Assembly (NCBI GenBank): GCA_963969495.1
Contig: OZ018337.1
Location: 84,790,777 to 84,854,776, forward strand
Direction: 5' to 3'
DNA: 64,000 nt
Source: Ceratothoa steindachneri
Lineage: Eukaryota > Arthropoda > Malacostraca > Isopoda > Cymothoidae
Shown here: positions 23,302 to 35,615 of the stretch, piece by piece
Layout of the letters: each line of letters starts with the position of its first letter
How positions within the stretch are numbered: position 1 is the stretch's first letter
Made by a program: the position numbers and the translations under genes
The notes under the pieces: model-generated
What the model saw: only the letters and a program-made list of their open reading frames with translations
Databases searched by the model: none
Told to the model about the DNA's origin: nothing

Positions 23302-24240
23302 ATGTATCCAGATCTTCAATCTGCTATTCCCACAGTTGATATTCAAGTGCCCTTCCTGTACCACAGCCGCTCTCAGAACTACTAAGTGATGACAGAATCT
23401 TGAATCTCAAGATACACCAGCTGTGGCACAGCTTGAACATGACAAGAGTCCACACCTCATCACCCAAACGGACTTCAAAGATCTAGTTCTTTATCTAACC
23501 CTTACTAAGAAACATAGTCAACTCCTTGCTTTATAAAAACAACTTGACTCAATCTAATGATATCATAGGTCTATTTAATGATTTTGAGCTCACATATGAA
23601 CCAATGAGTAGAGTTCATTCATAGATGCTTCCCTTTATTGCATAAAGGAGCTTTCTTGTACATTGAGAACACCATGGATCACTCCAGTTGTTTACCCATT
23701 TATTTTAAAAGTAACCTTTGAGAACTTTACTTATATACTAGACCGCTTAATTCACAAGGAGAATGAGTGGCTAATTTATGCGTATTTGAAAGCAGTAGTC
23801 ATAGTTAATTGGTGACGAAATGGATATACCAAAGTTTATGTGCTTCCTTTTTCAAGTAGGACATTAGGGCCAATCAGAACATTATGAAGGATCAGAATGG
23901 TCACCTCTGTGAAAGTGTGACGGGTGGATGCCATAATGCAATTGATGGGCCACTATTTAAGAACTAGAAATTCATTTTGCTACCACTACATATTAAACTA
24001 GGCCCAATCAAGCTATTTTCAAAATTACTGCAACATAACAAGCCATGTTTCCAGTGGCTCAAAGCGATCTTCCGTTACATAAGTGATGTTAAGATTAAAG
24101 ATGGCATATTTATAGGCTCAAATTCATCAATCTATAGCCGTTAAGGATCTTTAGGCAAATATCGATGAAACTAAGCTGACATGCATGCCATGATGTATGC
24201 GAAGGACTTCTGGTAAAATCAATAAGTTAAAAATAATTAC
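23302..24240 (+). pseudogene. Pseudogene of an arthropod transposon-associated protein family
   Basis: Plus-strand frames give, in order: MYPDLQSAIP; HLITQTDFKDLVLYLTL and KKHSQLLAL; DIIGLFNDFELTYEP; SFIDASLYCIK; ENFTYILDRLI and KENEWLIYAYLKAVVIVN; NGYTKVYVLPF; and ILLPLHIKLGPIKLFSKLL followed by FQWLKAIF and SDVKIKDGIFIGS. I know this order from a large protein family spread through arthropod genomes in many copies, whose members read like FIDSSxxSLKxVLLHNGN ... WxxxGDLKVVxxLLGLQxGYTK ... LLPPLHIKLGLxK. Its biochemical function is not known to me; the copy number suggests a mobile element. The copy here has many stops and frame changes and lacks the C-terminal third. The upstream pyrimidine-rich cag at about 23273 may be a remnant splice acceptor. 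Confidence 0.75.
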
Positions 24241-27200
24241 CGGCCGCGTTCTGAAAACTTTGTTAAAAATAAAGTAGGTAAAATTTTACCCGCACTTACC
24301 CAGGTGTAAAAATTGTTAAGAAAAAGGGAGTTGAACTTCTCCCCATATATACTGAGGTGTAAAACTTTTTTTTAAAACAGTCATGAATTTTTTTTATTTG
24401 GTTATTTGTTGTGAACCACTTTGTTAAACGTTTTTGAATATGTAATTGGAATAAATTTAACATCTTAGGACCAGTGAACGATTGATTTTTAATTAAAATT
24501 TAAAACTTTTACAATACTTAGAAAGAGCCTGAATTGCTTTTGAAGTGGTTAAAAATCTGTTGGTATTCTTCCAGCCTGTATTGATATCAGTTTAAATTTG
24601 GAACTAAATAATGCGAAAGTTTTTATTCTGAAGAATCCTTTTATGCATTTACCATCTTTGTTACCTGAGTAAAGCAGCTCAAAGCATTGAAGCACGGATG
24701 CCTGACCACCACCACTGAAGCATAGAGTCGAAACTATCATGGTTTGGTCAACCATATCCTGGAATGTACTTGTTCAGGTTGCAGCTGTAGGTATATAGTT
24801 GAAATGAAATTTAAATCTATTTGTTTGGTTGTTGATTTTTATGTAGATCATCGCTAACATTATGTGCTCAATAGTGTTTAAACTAGTGTATGGTATCTTA
24901 TAATTAATCTATATTTGTCAAAGTTGGTAATATTAAGTGTTTCTTTAAAATTCAAAGAAAATGTAGAACAATGCACAAATATTGCTGCTTCAGACATAAT
25001 CCAATTGGCTCATCTAATTATTAAGAGATCAAAAGTTTTCTAATGATAATAAAAGTTGGTTTGGTATTTGATAACTTTGGCTATTAAAAGATGCTAACAA
25101 TTGGCCTTCTCGAAGTAAAGACCGATCGTTCTAATTACCGAGGGTACGAATCCAGAATTGGCTGTGACTCACTGAAATATGTTTTGGGACAATAATAACA
25201 ATAATCTTAACATATCTAACTATTATTTTGAAAAAATGTTTCAGTGTTGTTGACATTTTTGGAATTATGGGAATGCTAAAAAATATTTCGTAACATCCAA
25301 TGAAAAATTTTGCTATTTCAGATTGTCCCTGGCTCTTCTGAATAAAAGATTTAAATCCAACAAAATTTTGTTTAAAAGACTCAGTAGGACATAAAATAGA
25401 GGAAAATGGGCTGCTTCTCCTTTCTTCCTTATGCAAAATGGCTCGGAATTTTGTGGTCTTTTATGATATTTTGTCGGAAGTTGTTCGATGACGGGAAAAT
25501 TTCCGTTGATAAAATTCATTGAAGCTAAAGACTTGATTTCATAGTTTGTAGGGATTTTGTGTGAATTAAACTTTTAAAATATGCCACTAACACTGAATAG
25601 GAGATTCAGGAATTGAACACCAAAAGTTTTTTTCAGCAAACTCTTTTTTTTAAAGCTAATATTTTGAGAAATTACCTTCCCACTTCATTTATTTCATTCC
25701 TTCACTACCATCAATTTTCCGGTGGGAGAAATACTCTTCTCCTTAGTTCAGCCTCTAATTTTTCTTCACTTCCCCATTCGGTCCAAGACTCAGCTTCATT
25801 TGGTCTCTCTCGGGCGATCGGTTTAAAAATGTTGTGAAAGGAAACTGGTAAATAAAATCACGGGAAGAGTGAGGACAACAAATGACAGGGAGAATGAAAG
25901 AAATTAGGAGAGTAAGAAAAGAGGTAAAGTAAGAAAAATATCTGGCTAGATGGCATACAACCATAAGGCGCGAACAATGCGTAAAGGACCTGATGTGTTT
26001 ACTGACAGTAGGAAATTGTCGATCAAAAAAGTGCCAATGATAAAAGAGGATCTCCACTCAAATAAAAAACGGATATATTTTCATATTTCTCGTCTATTCT
26101 TTTTCATTTTCTTTCCTATTTGGTTGCTTATTTAGAGACTAATGGCTATTGGATTAAATTGATTGCTTCTTTTAGAGTTAAAATGCAAATACTCTCTAGG
26201 TATTAAATTTAAATAATAAATAAAGTAATTTAGGATAGCAAACAAATGTAATTGCTATTACAATGACAATTGTTCATAACTAAACTGAAAGTTCAACATT
26301 TACATGTTAAGTATTTATAATTTGATGTTCAATTAAGCACCAATTTTCTGTATTATTACTAAAATATCAAAATATTGTGGTTTACAACTATGTGGTGTAT
26401 TAAAATTATAAACCATCGAGTGATAATCCTTTATTGTTGAGACAATAGAAGTTCGGTGTGGCACTTGCTTAATATAACTCTTTAATCTCCTTAAGTTCCC
26501 TCAAGATCTTTATTAAAAAGGCTGTTTTCTACTTTAATTTATAAATATTCCTTAAATATATCTTTTAATTTGGTGCTTGATATATAGGGTAGCAAAGCAA
26601 ATGCTTCACTAAATTCAAAGTTAATCTGAGATAATTGAAAATTCGTATACAAAAACTTATATTATTATTAGCTCCGAATCTCTAAAACAATATTTCCTTA
26701 ATTATTTAAGTTCGCTAGAAAAAGAAGTGAATGTGGGAGCATTAGCCTTATGTCGAAGCATTGATGCAGAGTGTAGACATAGGGCTCTCTAAATGTTCAG
26801 CAAGAAAATGAGATTGCGTAGGCACTCCATCTTTGCAAGAATAGTGATCAAATGATAAAGGTAGAAGAGAGAAAAGCAAGGAAAATCGAGTAGAAACCTT
26901 ACCATGAATTATAATTAGGATTCGAAGAATATCAGTTCAAAGAAATAAGAGAAAAGTTTGATTCTTTGTCTTCTACATTGGGGAGAAGAAGATGAGGTTT
27001 TCAATGAATCAGATTAAAACAAGAAAGCGCAGTTTCTCATAGACTGAGATCGCTCCGCTAACAGAGTGATATTGCCTGTTTTTCTTCATTTTGTCTGTTT
27101 TTGTTTATATTTGTCCTGTATTAATAATTGGGTTAAGAGCGGATGCTACTCACGCTAGAGGAGATGTTACGCTAACACTAATAAAGTAAAAGGATATGAT

Positions 27201-28547
27201 CTTACTATTTTTGTTATTGCTTCTGACATAAAAAAAAAGGTGATTTGAATCTGTGTTACAAAGTTATTAATGGGGTATAAATTTTTGTCTAGCGCCATTT
27301 TAAATGGACAAAAACACGAGAACTAACAGAACTAGGTGGTGTTTATCTTTCTATCCGTCCGATAGTGATGAACCGATTCACTCTAAATCAATCGAACGCG
27401 TGATTTATATTGCTAATTACCTAAAGAAATCTAGATTAATTTTATGCCAAACAATCTGATTTCAAAGATAAAAATGCAGTTTGGGGGTGATTAACATATA
27501 ACCATAACGGAAATCTCAAATTCATTTTCGCATAGCTCCTAGGCAGGCCTATTTCTTATTTCACCTTGCACTTAACAGTAACTTACCTTTGGATGTCACA
27601 AAGAGGTTAACAAAAGGAGAGGTGGAACTATTTAAATTATGGTAATCAATTTGGGACCAGATATGCTAAGATTACGGATAAAGCAGAGAGATGATTTCTA
27701 GACTATAGCAAGATGAGTTTTGAGAGATGAGTGACTACCAAAAGTGAAGCACAGTTTTAACAGAATCGACTAGGGAATGTAAAGAACCATCACGATTAAC
27801 TAATGGAGCAGTAGTTTCAAAGCGGGCAATGTCCATAGGAATAAAGACCAATAACGCCTCAGTTTGATCTGAGTGAATTTCAGAAAAGTGTTCCAAAAAG
27901 CATAATTAGCCTCAATACCCTCAACAATTTGTAGAAATGATGATGGAAGAAAAGAGGTTAAATTGTGTAAACAATACTATGAAGAATGAAATACAAAATT
28001 CCTTTTCTTTTGCAGTGAAATCAAAACCTTTGTGATGAAAGGTCACTAGTGATTAAAAAGTTTAAAGAAAAATGCGAATTATTTATTGAACTTTTGAGGA
28101 CAAACGACTAAAGAGACCAAAGAATTGACGATACAGCAACAAATAACATAAAAAATAAGTCATATAGGAAGAAATAACAATAAAATTAAGGATGGTAAAT
28201 ATCATTTGCCAAAAGATTTGTGCTCCAAATATAATTAACATTATCGGAAACATGGTTTCAGTGTTTCTATAGAAACACCTTTTAATAATTTTACCAAACG
28301 GATAGATAAAAAAAATCAAGTTTTTTGGCAAAGACCCGAGAAGGAGAAAAATGAATTAGAAAGTCAGAATTAAATTCGAGAGGGACAACCTCAACTATTG
28401 TTGTTGTTTTTAGAAATTCTTCTCCTCTCTCAAAATATTTGGAACTCTGCGTAAAAATAAAGAAAAGAAAATACTCAAGAATTTAGGTTTCTTTATGATG
28501 AGTAAAAAGAGAAAGAAACTTCAGTCATTAATTAATGTTGTCCTCCA
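24241..28547. other. AT-rich intergenic DNA, nothing recognised
   Basis: Contains ORFs of 60-101 codons (for example 25131-25436 and 25755-26057, both minus strand) with no recognisable motif and mutually overlapping shadows. No repeat family was identified. Confidence 0.45.
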
Positions 28548-28625
28548 GAATTGTTCGTCGGGCCAGGAGAGCGAAGTTAAGCATAGTTGAGTCTGGTTAG
28601 TCACAGGATAGATACAATATCTTCC
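28548..28625 (+). repeat. 5S rRNA-derived fragment (pseudogene or 5S-type SINE)
   Basis: The stretch ttgttcgtcgggccaggagagcgaagttaagcatag...tctggttagtcacaggatag follows the internal promoter region of animal 5S rRNA. That comprises the A-box region around cgaagttaagca, the intermediate element, and the C-box region around tggttagt..ggat. Flanking 5S sequence is missing on both sides. It may be a 5S pseudogene, or the head of a 5S-derived SINE. Confidence 0.7.
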
Positions 28626-30329
28626 CACTATATTTAAAGGTCATTATTACCTATCGATGCAATTAAATAATGACTATATAGTTTATGTTATGACAATACT
28701 TACTATTTAAAATAGAAATAATGAATATAGATTTTAAAAAAAGATAAAGTTTGAAATATTCTCATTTTCACAAACAAATGAACAAGATTCTTCCAAATCA
28801 CGTCCAGATCTTCGGAATATTTTCATGATGGCAAAAGGCTCAAATCTTCCGAAACGAAACTCGCATACAACGAAACTATAATTTGCAGTGTCGCATCATT
28901 TATTCAAAGGACACTTTCCTGAATGAGCTCAGTTATTTTATTCATACTAAGCTCCCCATCTAAGAGGGGAAATCCAGACTCTGATATAATAATTCAATAG
29001 TCTCAAAAGTAGGGGACATCTTTTATAAACTCCCAATATTGCTTTATTTCATCATTTAAACCTAAGTAATCACAAAAGCAATTTCTGGTAACTAGAAGTT
29101 TTAATTAAAAATATTCATAGTAAAAAATTCAAGAAAGGAAGAATTATTAAAATAATACTGGGACACGAGATCTGATCTATCTCAAAGCCTTTCAATTTCT
29201 CAGGAAAATATGTAAAAGCTGAGAAAAACTGGTGTATTCAAACCAGATCCCAGCAAGAATTTCGACATGAACATTTTACCATTCCTCGTTAGAAACATAT
29301 TCTCCTTCGATCTTTCCTGCTTTAATTGAAAATAAAACTAGTCCACTTGAATATGTTCAAGTATTGAAAACTGAGAGTTATACAATATCGTTATATATTT
29401 ATAAAACAATTTAAGAGATTAAAGTTCACCCTCCCAAAACATTACTATAATCATCTGGTGAATTATTAAGAGCCCTAAATTTAAGCTTCGATATTATGAA
29501 AATAAAAGCTCTAAAAATGAGAATGCTTCACACCTAAACCACGAAATTCTGTTTTAAAGGATACAAATATCAAAGATTCTATTCAAACGGTAGCATTACG
29601 GACGCATCCATTAACAAATGGTATGCAAAGAGGGTTCAAGTCAATGCTCTTCTAATCTCACCTTTTGCGTCATGTAAATTTTATAAAAGAATATTTAGAT
29701 GAATATCTATGCAATTAAATAAATAACAGTGTAACACGAATAAACAAAAATAAACAAAAACATAATTGACGGAAAATTTGCCAAATTAAGAGGCAGCCTT
29801 CACTAAAAGGCGGACAGATAAAGGCTTACTACAAAAATAATAAATAATGCGAATAATCGATAAATATTTTAAACTTCAATAAATTGCATATAAATAACAA
29901 ATATAAAAAGTATTTTAGTAATCTCAAAAAGAAGAAATAGTAAAAAACAACCATCGTCAGTAGTATTAGAAGACAAAGAAAAGAAGTTCTGATGGATAAA
30001 GCATATTCAAATCCACAAACCCTTCTGAAAAATCTATTTCACTTACACAAATTTCCCTTACGATTTAATAGATCAGAAATAAAAAAATGTGTCCATTTCA
30101 AGTTCAATGCTCTAATCAGAGGGTATAAATGCCTCAAATCGAAACAAATACACCCAACAGTGTCTTAACATGATAATTCAAGCAAAATGGTGGTATATGT
30201 GTATTATGAACAAAAAAGCTTTCTATCACACTTGCAAAACTGGATATAGGTGATTTCCAAAAGAAACACATGCTACCCACTTGTATCTGCGAGAGGAAGC
30301 AGAGCGCGTTATCGCCCACCATAGCAAAT
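28626..30329. other. AT-rich intergenic DNA, nothing recognised
   Basis: No gene, RNA or repeat identified. Confidence 0.5.
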
Positions 30330-31045
30330 GTTTAATCAAGGATGTTCACTCCCCCGTTTTGCCGCCATACGTCGATCCCGCCAGATTGAATTAGGTTTAT
30401 GGGCAGATAAGGTATTTTCCCAGGCACACCGGGACATTCTTCCGAAGTCCCCCACTCAACTATCCCTTACGCCGAGAAGATGCCTTCGGGTATTTATACC
30501 ATATCTTTTCCCAATTAGATTAGATCCCGATTATCTTCCCGAGAAATCACGCCGATCCGGTCTCCCTTGTGCACCTAGGAACTCTCTACCTCGAGAACTC
30601 CCTTATTGTCCAGAAGAGGACAATATCCCTTGAGTGCCAAGGTTCGTGCCTTTGATTCGCAAAGTCAACAAGGCCCCCCCCCTGTTGTTCAGAAAGAGAA
30701 CAACGTTACAAGAGCCATTGTTCTGTCAGCCCTTTCGTCAAGAAACGATTTCGTTCTCAAGACATCACCTCCGGATAATTTAATTCCCCCTTTTTTAACG
30801 CTCTTCAAGAGAACGATTGGTTTCAACAATAACCTCCATTGTTTATCTAGAACATCTCCGATTTGCTGTCACAAAGATCGCTCGTACTTCCGAGCCCCAC
30901 TTTGCTCTCACTCTTCGAAGACAGTCCTTGTCCTTCGTTAAGGACAACCCCCCGAAGAACCCTTCTGCTGGAAATCGCCAGTGGACCGAAGATTCCTTCA
31001 CATCGTCTTCCTCTACACAACAACTTTGTGATTACGTAAGCTGAG
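30330..31045. other. GC-rich, hairpin-dense island (possible LTR remnant)
   Basis: A sharp local rise in GC content with several short hairpins of similar build: 30604-30625 (stem tattgtcc, loop agaaga), 30684-30704 (stem gttgttc, purine loop), ctcttcaagag near 30804-30814, and 30928-30947 (stem ttgtcctt, loop cgtt). The ORFs across it (30328-30633, 30606-30941, 30817-31044) use different frames and look like a consequence of low AT. AATAAA lies beyond it at about 31249. This would fit a retrotransposon LTR or UTR, but no termini were found. Confidence 0.4.
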
Positions 31046-34000
31046 CATTACCTTTAATTCATTTAACCTTTTGTCAACGCAACCTTGTGCTTTAAATGGT
31101 TTAGCAAACCAGTCCCCCCCTTTAATTTTTATTTGTTTACCTTTTTAAATCTCTCCAAATCTTAATCCTTATTAGTCAGATATTCCCACGACCCCTTTCA
31201 TTCTCCGTTTATGTAAACATGTTTTTGTGTGTGTTGTTGATAGTTTAATTAATAAAACTCTATTTTGTTAATGGTAGCCATTTTATTTATCCTTGTGCCC
31301 GGTTCCACTTCTTAAGCATATTGAAGATAAATAAGCCTCTCCAGCCCCCCCCTCCTTTTGGACTAACCTCGGTCAATCAGATTACCACGCACTCGAAATA
31401 TTAGAATAATTCCCTCAACGAATAGTTATATATGGTATATCGTCGAGAGCCTATTCTATAACAGTCTCTAAAGGCGTAGCTCTGTAAAAGTGAGTTAACA
31501 TCAGAGAAAGGGTTCATTTTTATGATGTTTGAAGCAGTACAACCCAAAAGGAGCCAAATATTTTGGTTGTTCTATTTTTATCAATAATATCTACTTTACC
31601 CTAAAATTTGAGAAAAAAATTGCACAAGTGACCCTCTCCTACTCAATTTAGACATGAATTGAGATTGTCTCCCAAAAAACAGAGATAAGCTCATTTATTT
31701 ATTTCCTTTCCATCAAAATCTATTCTCATTTATTAGTTTTACATTCACAATGACAAACTCACCCACATTTTTCTTCACAATTTATAAATCCCTTCCAAAT
31801 TCCTCGGGTAATTCAAAAGTATTTTTATCTACAACCAATGGTCTTATCTACTTCATAAAATCATTGATCATGAAAGCGCATTTATCTATCTGTACATCGC
31901 ACGCTTTTTCTAAAAAGATATGTCCTGCAAGAACATCAACTTATTCTACCTTGGTTTTTCAGCCACAGCTTCAATAAAAAAAGCTAAGCCATACATTCTT
32001 AGCTCTATACCTTCGTTGCTGATAATCTTTTTAATCGATGAATCATAATTTTCACCCTTTAATTTGCTATTATCACTCAACATCCAATTTCTTTCTTATT
32101 CTTGTAGTCGTTTAAATCCTTTTTCTTATTAACAAACATAATATTACCATATAATTCTAGTCCTCAGCTTGTCTGCTTCCCTAAAGATCTATCACAACAA
32201 CCACTAGGTTCATCTCATCAAACTTTCATCATCAGAATGCACAAATCAGCCTCAGTCAGTCTTTAAAAATATTTTATCTTAAAATTGGGGAAAAATATAT
32301 TAATTATAAAATCAATAGAGTAAATACATTTCAATACAAATAATATCTTGGAGTTGATACATTTCTAGGAATAAAATAATGGTAGAAAGTCAATTCCTTA
32401 AGTAAAACTGAGGAAGTGAGATAGATACATAACAGCGATTCTTAGAATTACGTCAAGCCAAAATTAAAATAATGAAGTTTTTCATTTTGGGTTGTGTTAT
32501 AGCCTCAGGGCTAAATTAGATTCAATCACACTACTCAGCTTTGTCTCGAAACCTTAAAATAACCTTTAGTTTGGTCTCGAAACGAATGTTTATTTCTTTT
32601 TTCTTTGTTTGTTATTTATTTTTGTCTATTTCTAAACTGAATCATGACCCAATGAGATGATTTAATTAATACCATCCTTGCATGTTCTAATAGCCATATC
32701 AAATGTCATCAAATTGTCTCTGTAATCTAAGTGCATCCCAATTTTACACAATAATGTACTAGAGCTTAGAAACAGAAAATGGCGCTAGGTTAGATAATTA
32801 GACATTTTGAGTTAAGGTCACAAGCTCAGTGTCTTATCGAAGCTTTTGGAAAAGGAAATCCACATCTAATTGACACTAAATTTGAAAGAGGAACCTGGTC
32901 CCTCCTTGAAACTGGGAGCATTGAACCTAGGTTTAGAACCAGTAGTCAATCAGAACTTTTATCGTAATGGTACTGGATAGATGGTCACCTTCGAGTCCTG
33001 ATCTTAATCGCATCTATTTTTTATGTTTTTAGAATTACAACAAAATTCCTACCTGCGAAGAAAATTAGGAAAAATCTGCTTGGTCGTACAGAGCGAGCGA
33101 ATTCTAGCTACTTGAGAGAATATTCCAAAAGTGTCTTTGCAAAGGTTATAGCCAAGTAAAGAGCTTGGATGCAAGCTAATATCTACCTATGTGGCTGGGA
33201 TTCTTATGGAATTTCTTATTTGAAAATGAAAGCTTCTTAATCTTAATCCCGATTTCTCATTAAATAGTAAAAAGAATACCAAATTTAAAATTAGTACATT
33301 TTTTATGAATCACTCTCTATTTTGAGCGCTTGTAATACCTCATTTGCATTATGGTCAAAATATTCCAACATTTGAAGGCGATGAGAGTCGAACGACGAAA
33401 TTATTCATTTAATTATTAATTGATCTTATGAAGACAGAATAAGGCACCATTAATTCATTTCTTGTAAAGATCGCCATGTAGAAGGTCAACTTCATGAGGT
33501 TTTTAAACTAAATAGCTTCAATAATATAAACTATTAGTCAATATTTTTTATTCATGTTGGTGAATAACGAGTGCTCTAAAACGATCCCTTTTAGTTTGAT
33601 TGAAAAACAAAAGGTAAAATAACCATTTGATACAGTTTTGTTTGCTGTTAGATTGATCTATTGGATACAGCCACTTGCTTAGCATGGATGAGGAGTATCC
33701 CACAGGTGTTACGATAAAGTGTGAAGGTAGCTCTCATCATTGCTATACCAACCGCTTAAAAACTTTGTGACAAATGACATTTTGAAGGAAATCAAGTAGC
33801 AGGTCAGGCAGAGAACAATGAATGCATTACACAAATACTAACTACTGAGATGACATTTTAAGGGATAAGTGAGGTAGAGTTGTACTCATCTTTAAAACTC
33901 AATATCATGCAAGACCAACTGATGAGTATTGCTTCGGGAAATCGACCACTTAGAATGGCGAGGAACATCTGCATTTGGCCATTTGAGGCCGTAGATTTGA

Positions 34001-35223
34001 CGTTTCAAATAAAAGCTTCCTTCCTCTCATCAGTCTCTTTAGCCACAAGTAATGCTTTGGTATAACAACAACTGCGATCCTTCGACTATATTCAGCGGTA
34101 ACGAAAGGAGCGTCTTCTAACAAGCATAACTTTCATCTTTCAGTTACACCGAATTAATTTCCAATTACGTTTTTAAATTTACAAGGGAGTTAATTTGCAT
34201 TAACTAGTTTAATTTAAACGAGTATCAAGGCAAAGTATTACTGGTAATATACGTGGGTGAGCTGTTTGAAAACGGTCTGAAGATAGATTGAATAAGGTTC
34301 AACATTGCTGATTGATTACACACCTTTTCGATTTCAACTTTGAGGAAGATATAACCTCACAGACCATGATTAAAGAATGGTTGTTTAAAAGGTATATTTT
34401 TATTCTTGAGTGGATCATTTAAATCTTTGACCGTAATTAATTTTAAAATAAGATCACGTGAGGGGCAGGTCATGTTCAGCATTGGTCATCAATCTGAGAG
34501 GTCTCATCTCAAGGAGTGCGAGAGCCCCCTTAGCTAAAATCTCCGGTAAAGGAGCTTCCTAAATTATACAAATTGGTCCGGCCTAAATGGCACTCTATCC
34601 TTCCTACCTAGACCAAATTGATAGTTAGAAAAGACTAAATTAGCAGATCGTTTCTAAAAATTATTTTCATTTCACTCAAAAATTTACTACAAATTTGTAC
34701 ATCTGAAATAATTCTAATTAAAAGAGAATTGATTAAAATGGTTAGACATTAATCCTTAGCGGGATCAAAAAACTCTTTCAGTATCGGGTTAACGAACATC
34801 AAAAATATATTATAATGAACATATATAATATAACTCATTGATTGTAGTGGAAGCAGCAAAGGACGAGGATAAAGACGGGAACTAGTCATTTCATATGAAA
34901 ATTAGTATAAATCGGCTGCAGGAGGAAACAAGAACGCGACTTTCTGCCAAAAAAGACACGATTTTTACCTTGTCATAAACTGTGACACTTTGACCGAAAG
35001 CCCTCTTTTTATGACCATTAACTGTTTTTAGCATTTATTATGATTTCAAGACATTAACTTATCTTAAGAGATGACCTTATCGTTCATTTAAGGTAAATTA
35101 TAGCTCAAATAAAGGTCTCCTTAATTCCAATAAGGTTTACCATCCTTGTATGAAATCATCAAATAATTGCCCATTTATTTTTATCATTGCAAACCGGTTA
35201 ACTTTCTCGTCCTGGTCGTTTTT
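31046..35223. other. AT-rich intergenic DNA, nothing recognised
   Basis: ORFs of 61-75 codons only. A weakly tRNA-like stretch at about 32935-33005 was considered and not accepted. Confidence 0.45.
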
Positions 35224-35615
35224 AGTCACGTGCGGGTCTAGTCGAGGGCGATTCTACATCTTACTATGTCGGTCAGTCGGCCGTTCGGTCCCCGTTTTTT
35301 TTGTTTTTATTTTGTAATAAAATTGTAACTAATCGGCCGATTCTAAAGATATTCGAAACCCTTATGTTGTTTTACATTCGCTCTCAAATGGTATAAATTG
35401 CATGGTCCTCTCAAGGTTAGCCCATGAATGATTTTGTTTCAGCCGATTCTCAAGAGATTTGAAACCCTTGTGTTGTTTTACATTCTATTTCGAATGGAAT
35501 AAATTTCATGGCCCTTCCAAGGTTAGTCTTGAATTATTGAAAGTGTTGAAGGTTATAAGGTCGTAAATGAGAATAGGTGAGAGCACGTGACATTTTGGGC
35601 AGCAGATCTTGTTAA
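35224..35615 (+). repeat. Dispersed repeat B, copy 2 with internal duplication
   Basis: Same repeat as 12651-12922. In this copy a segment of about 106 bp is present twice: gccgattct...gaaaccctt...gttgttttacattc starts at 35336 and again at 35442. Copy 1 has it once, so the duplication happened in this copy or was lost from copy 1. Confidence 0.88.

Noticed and set aside
32935..33005. tRNA-like stretch with ttcgagtcctgatc
   Set aside because: B-box resemblance only; the arms do not pair convincingly.
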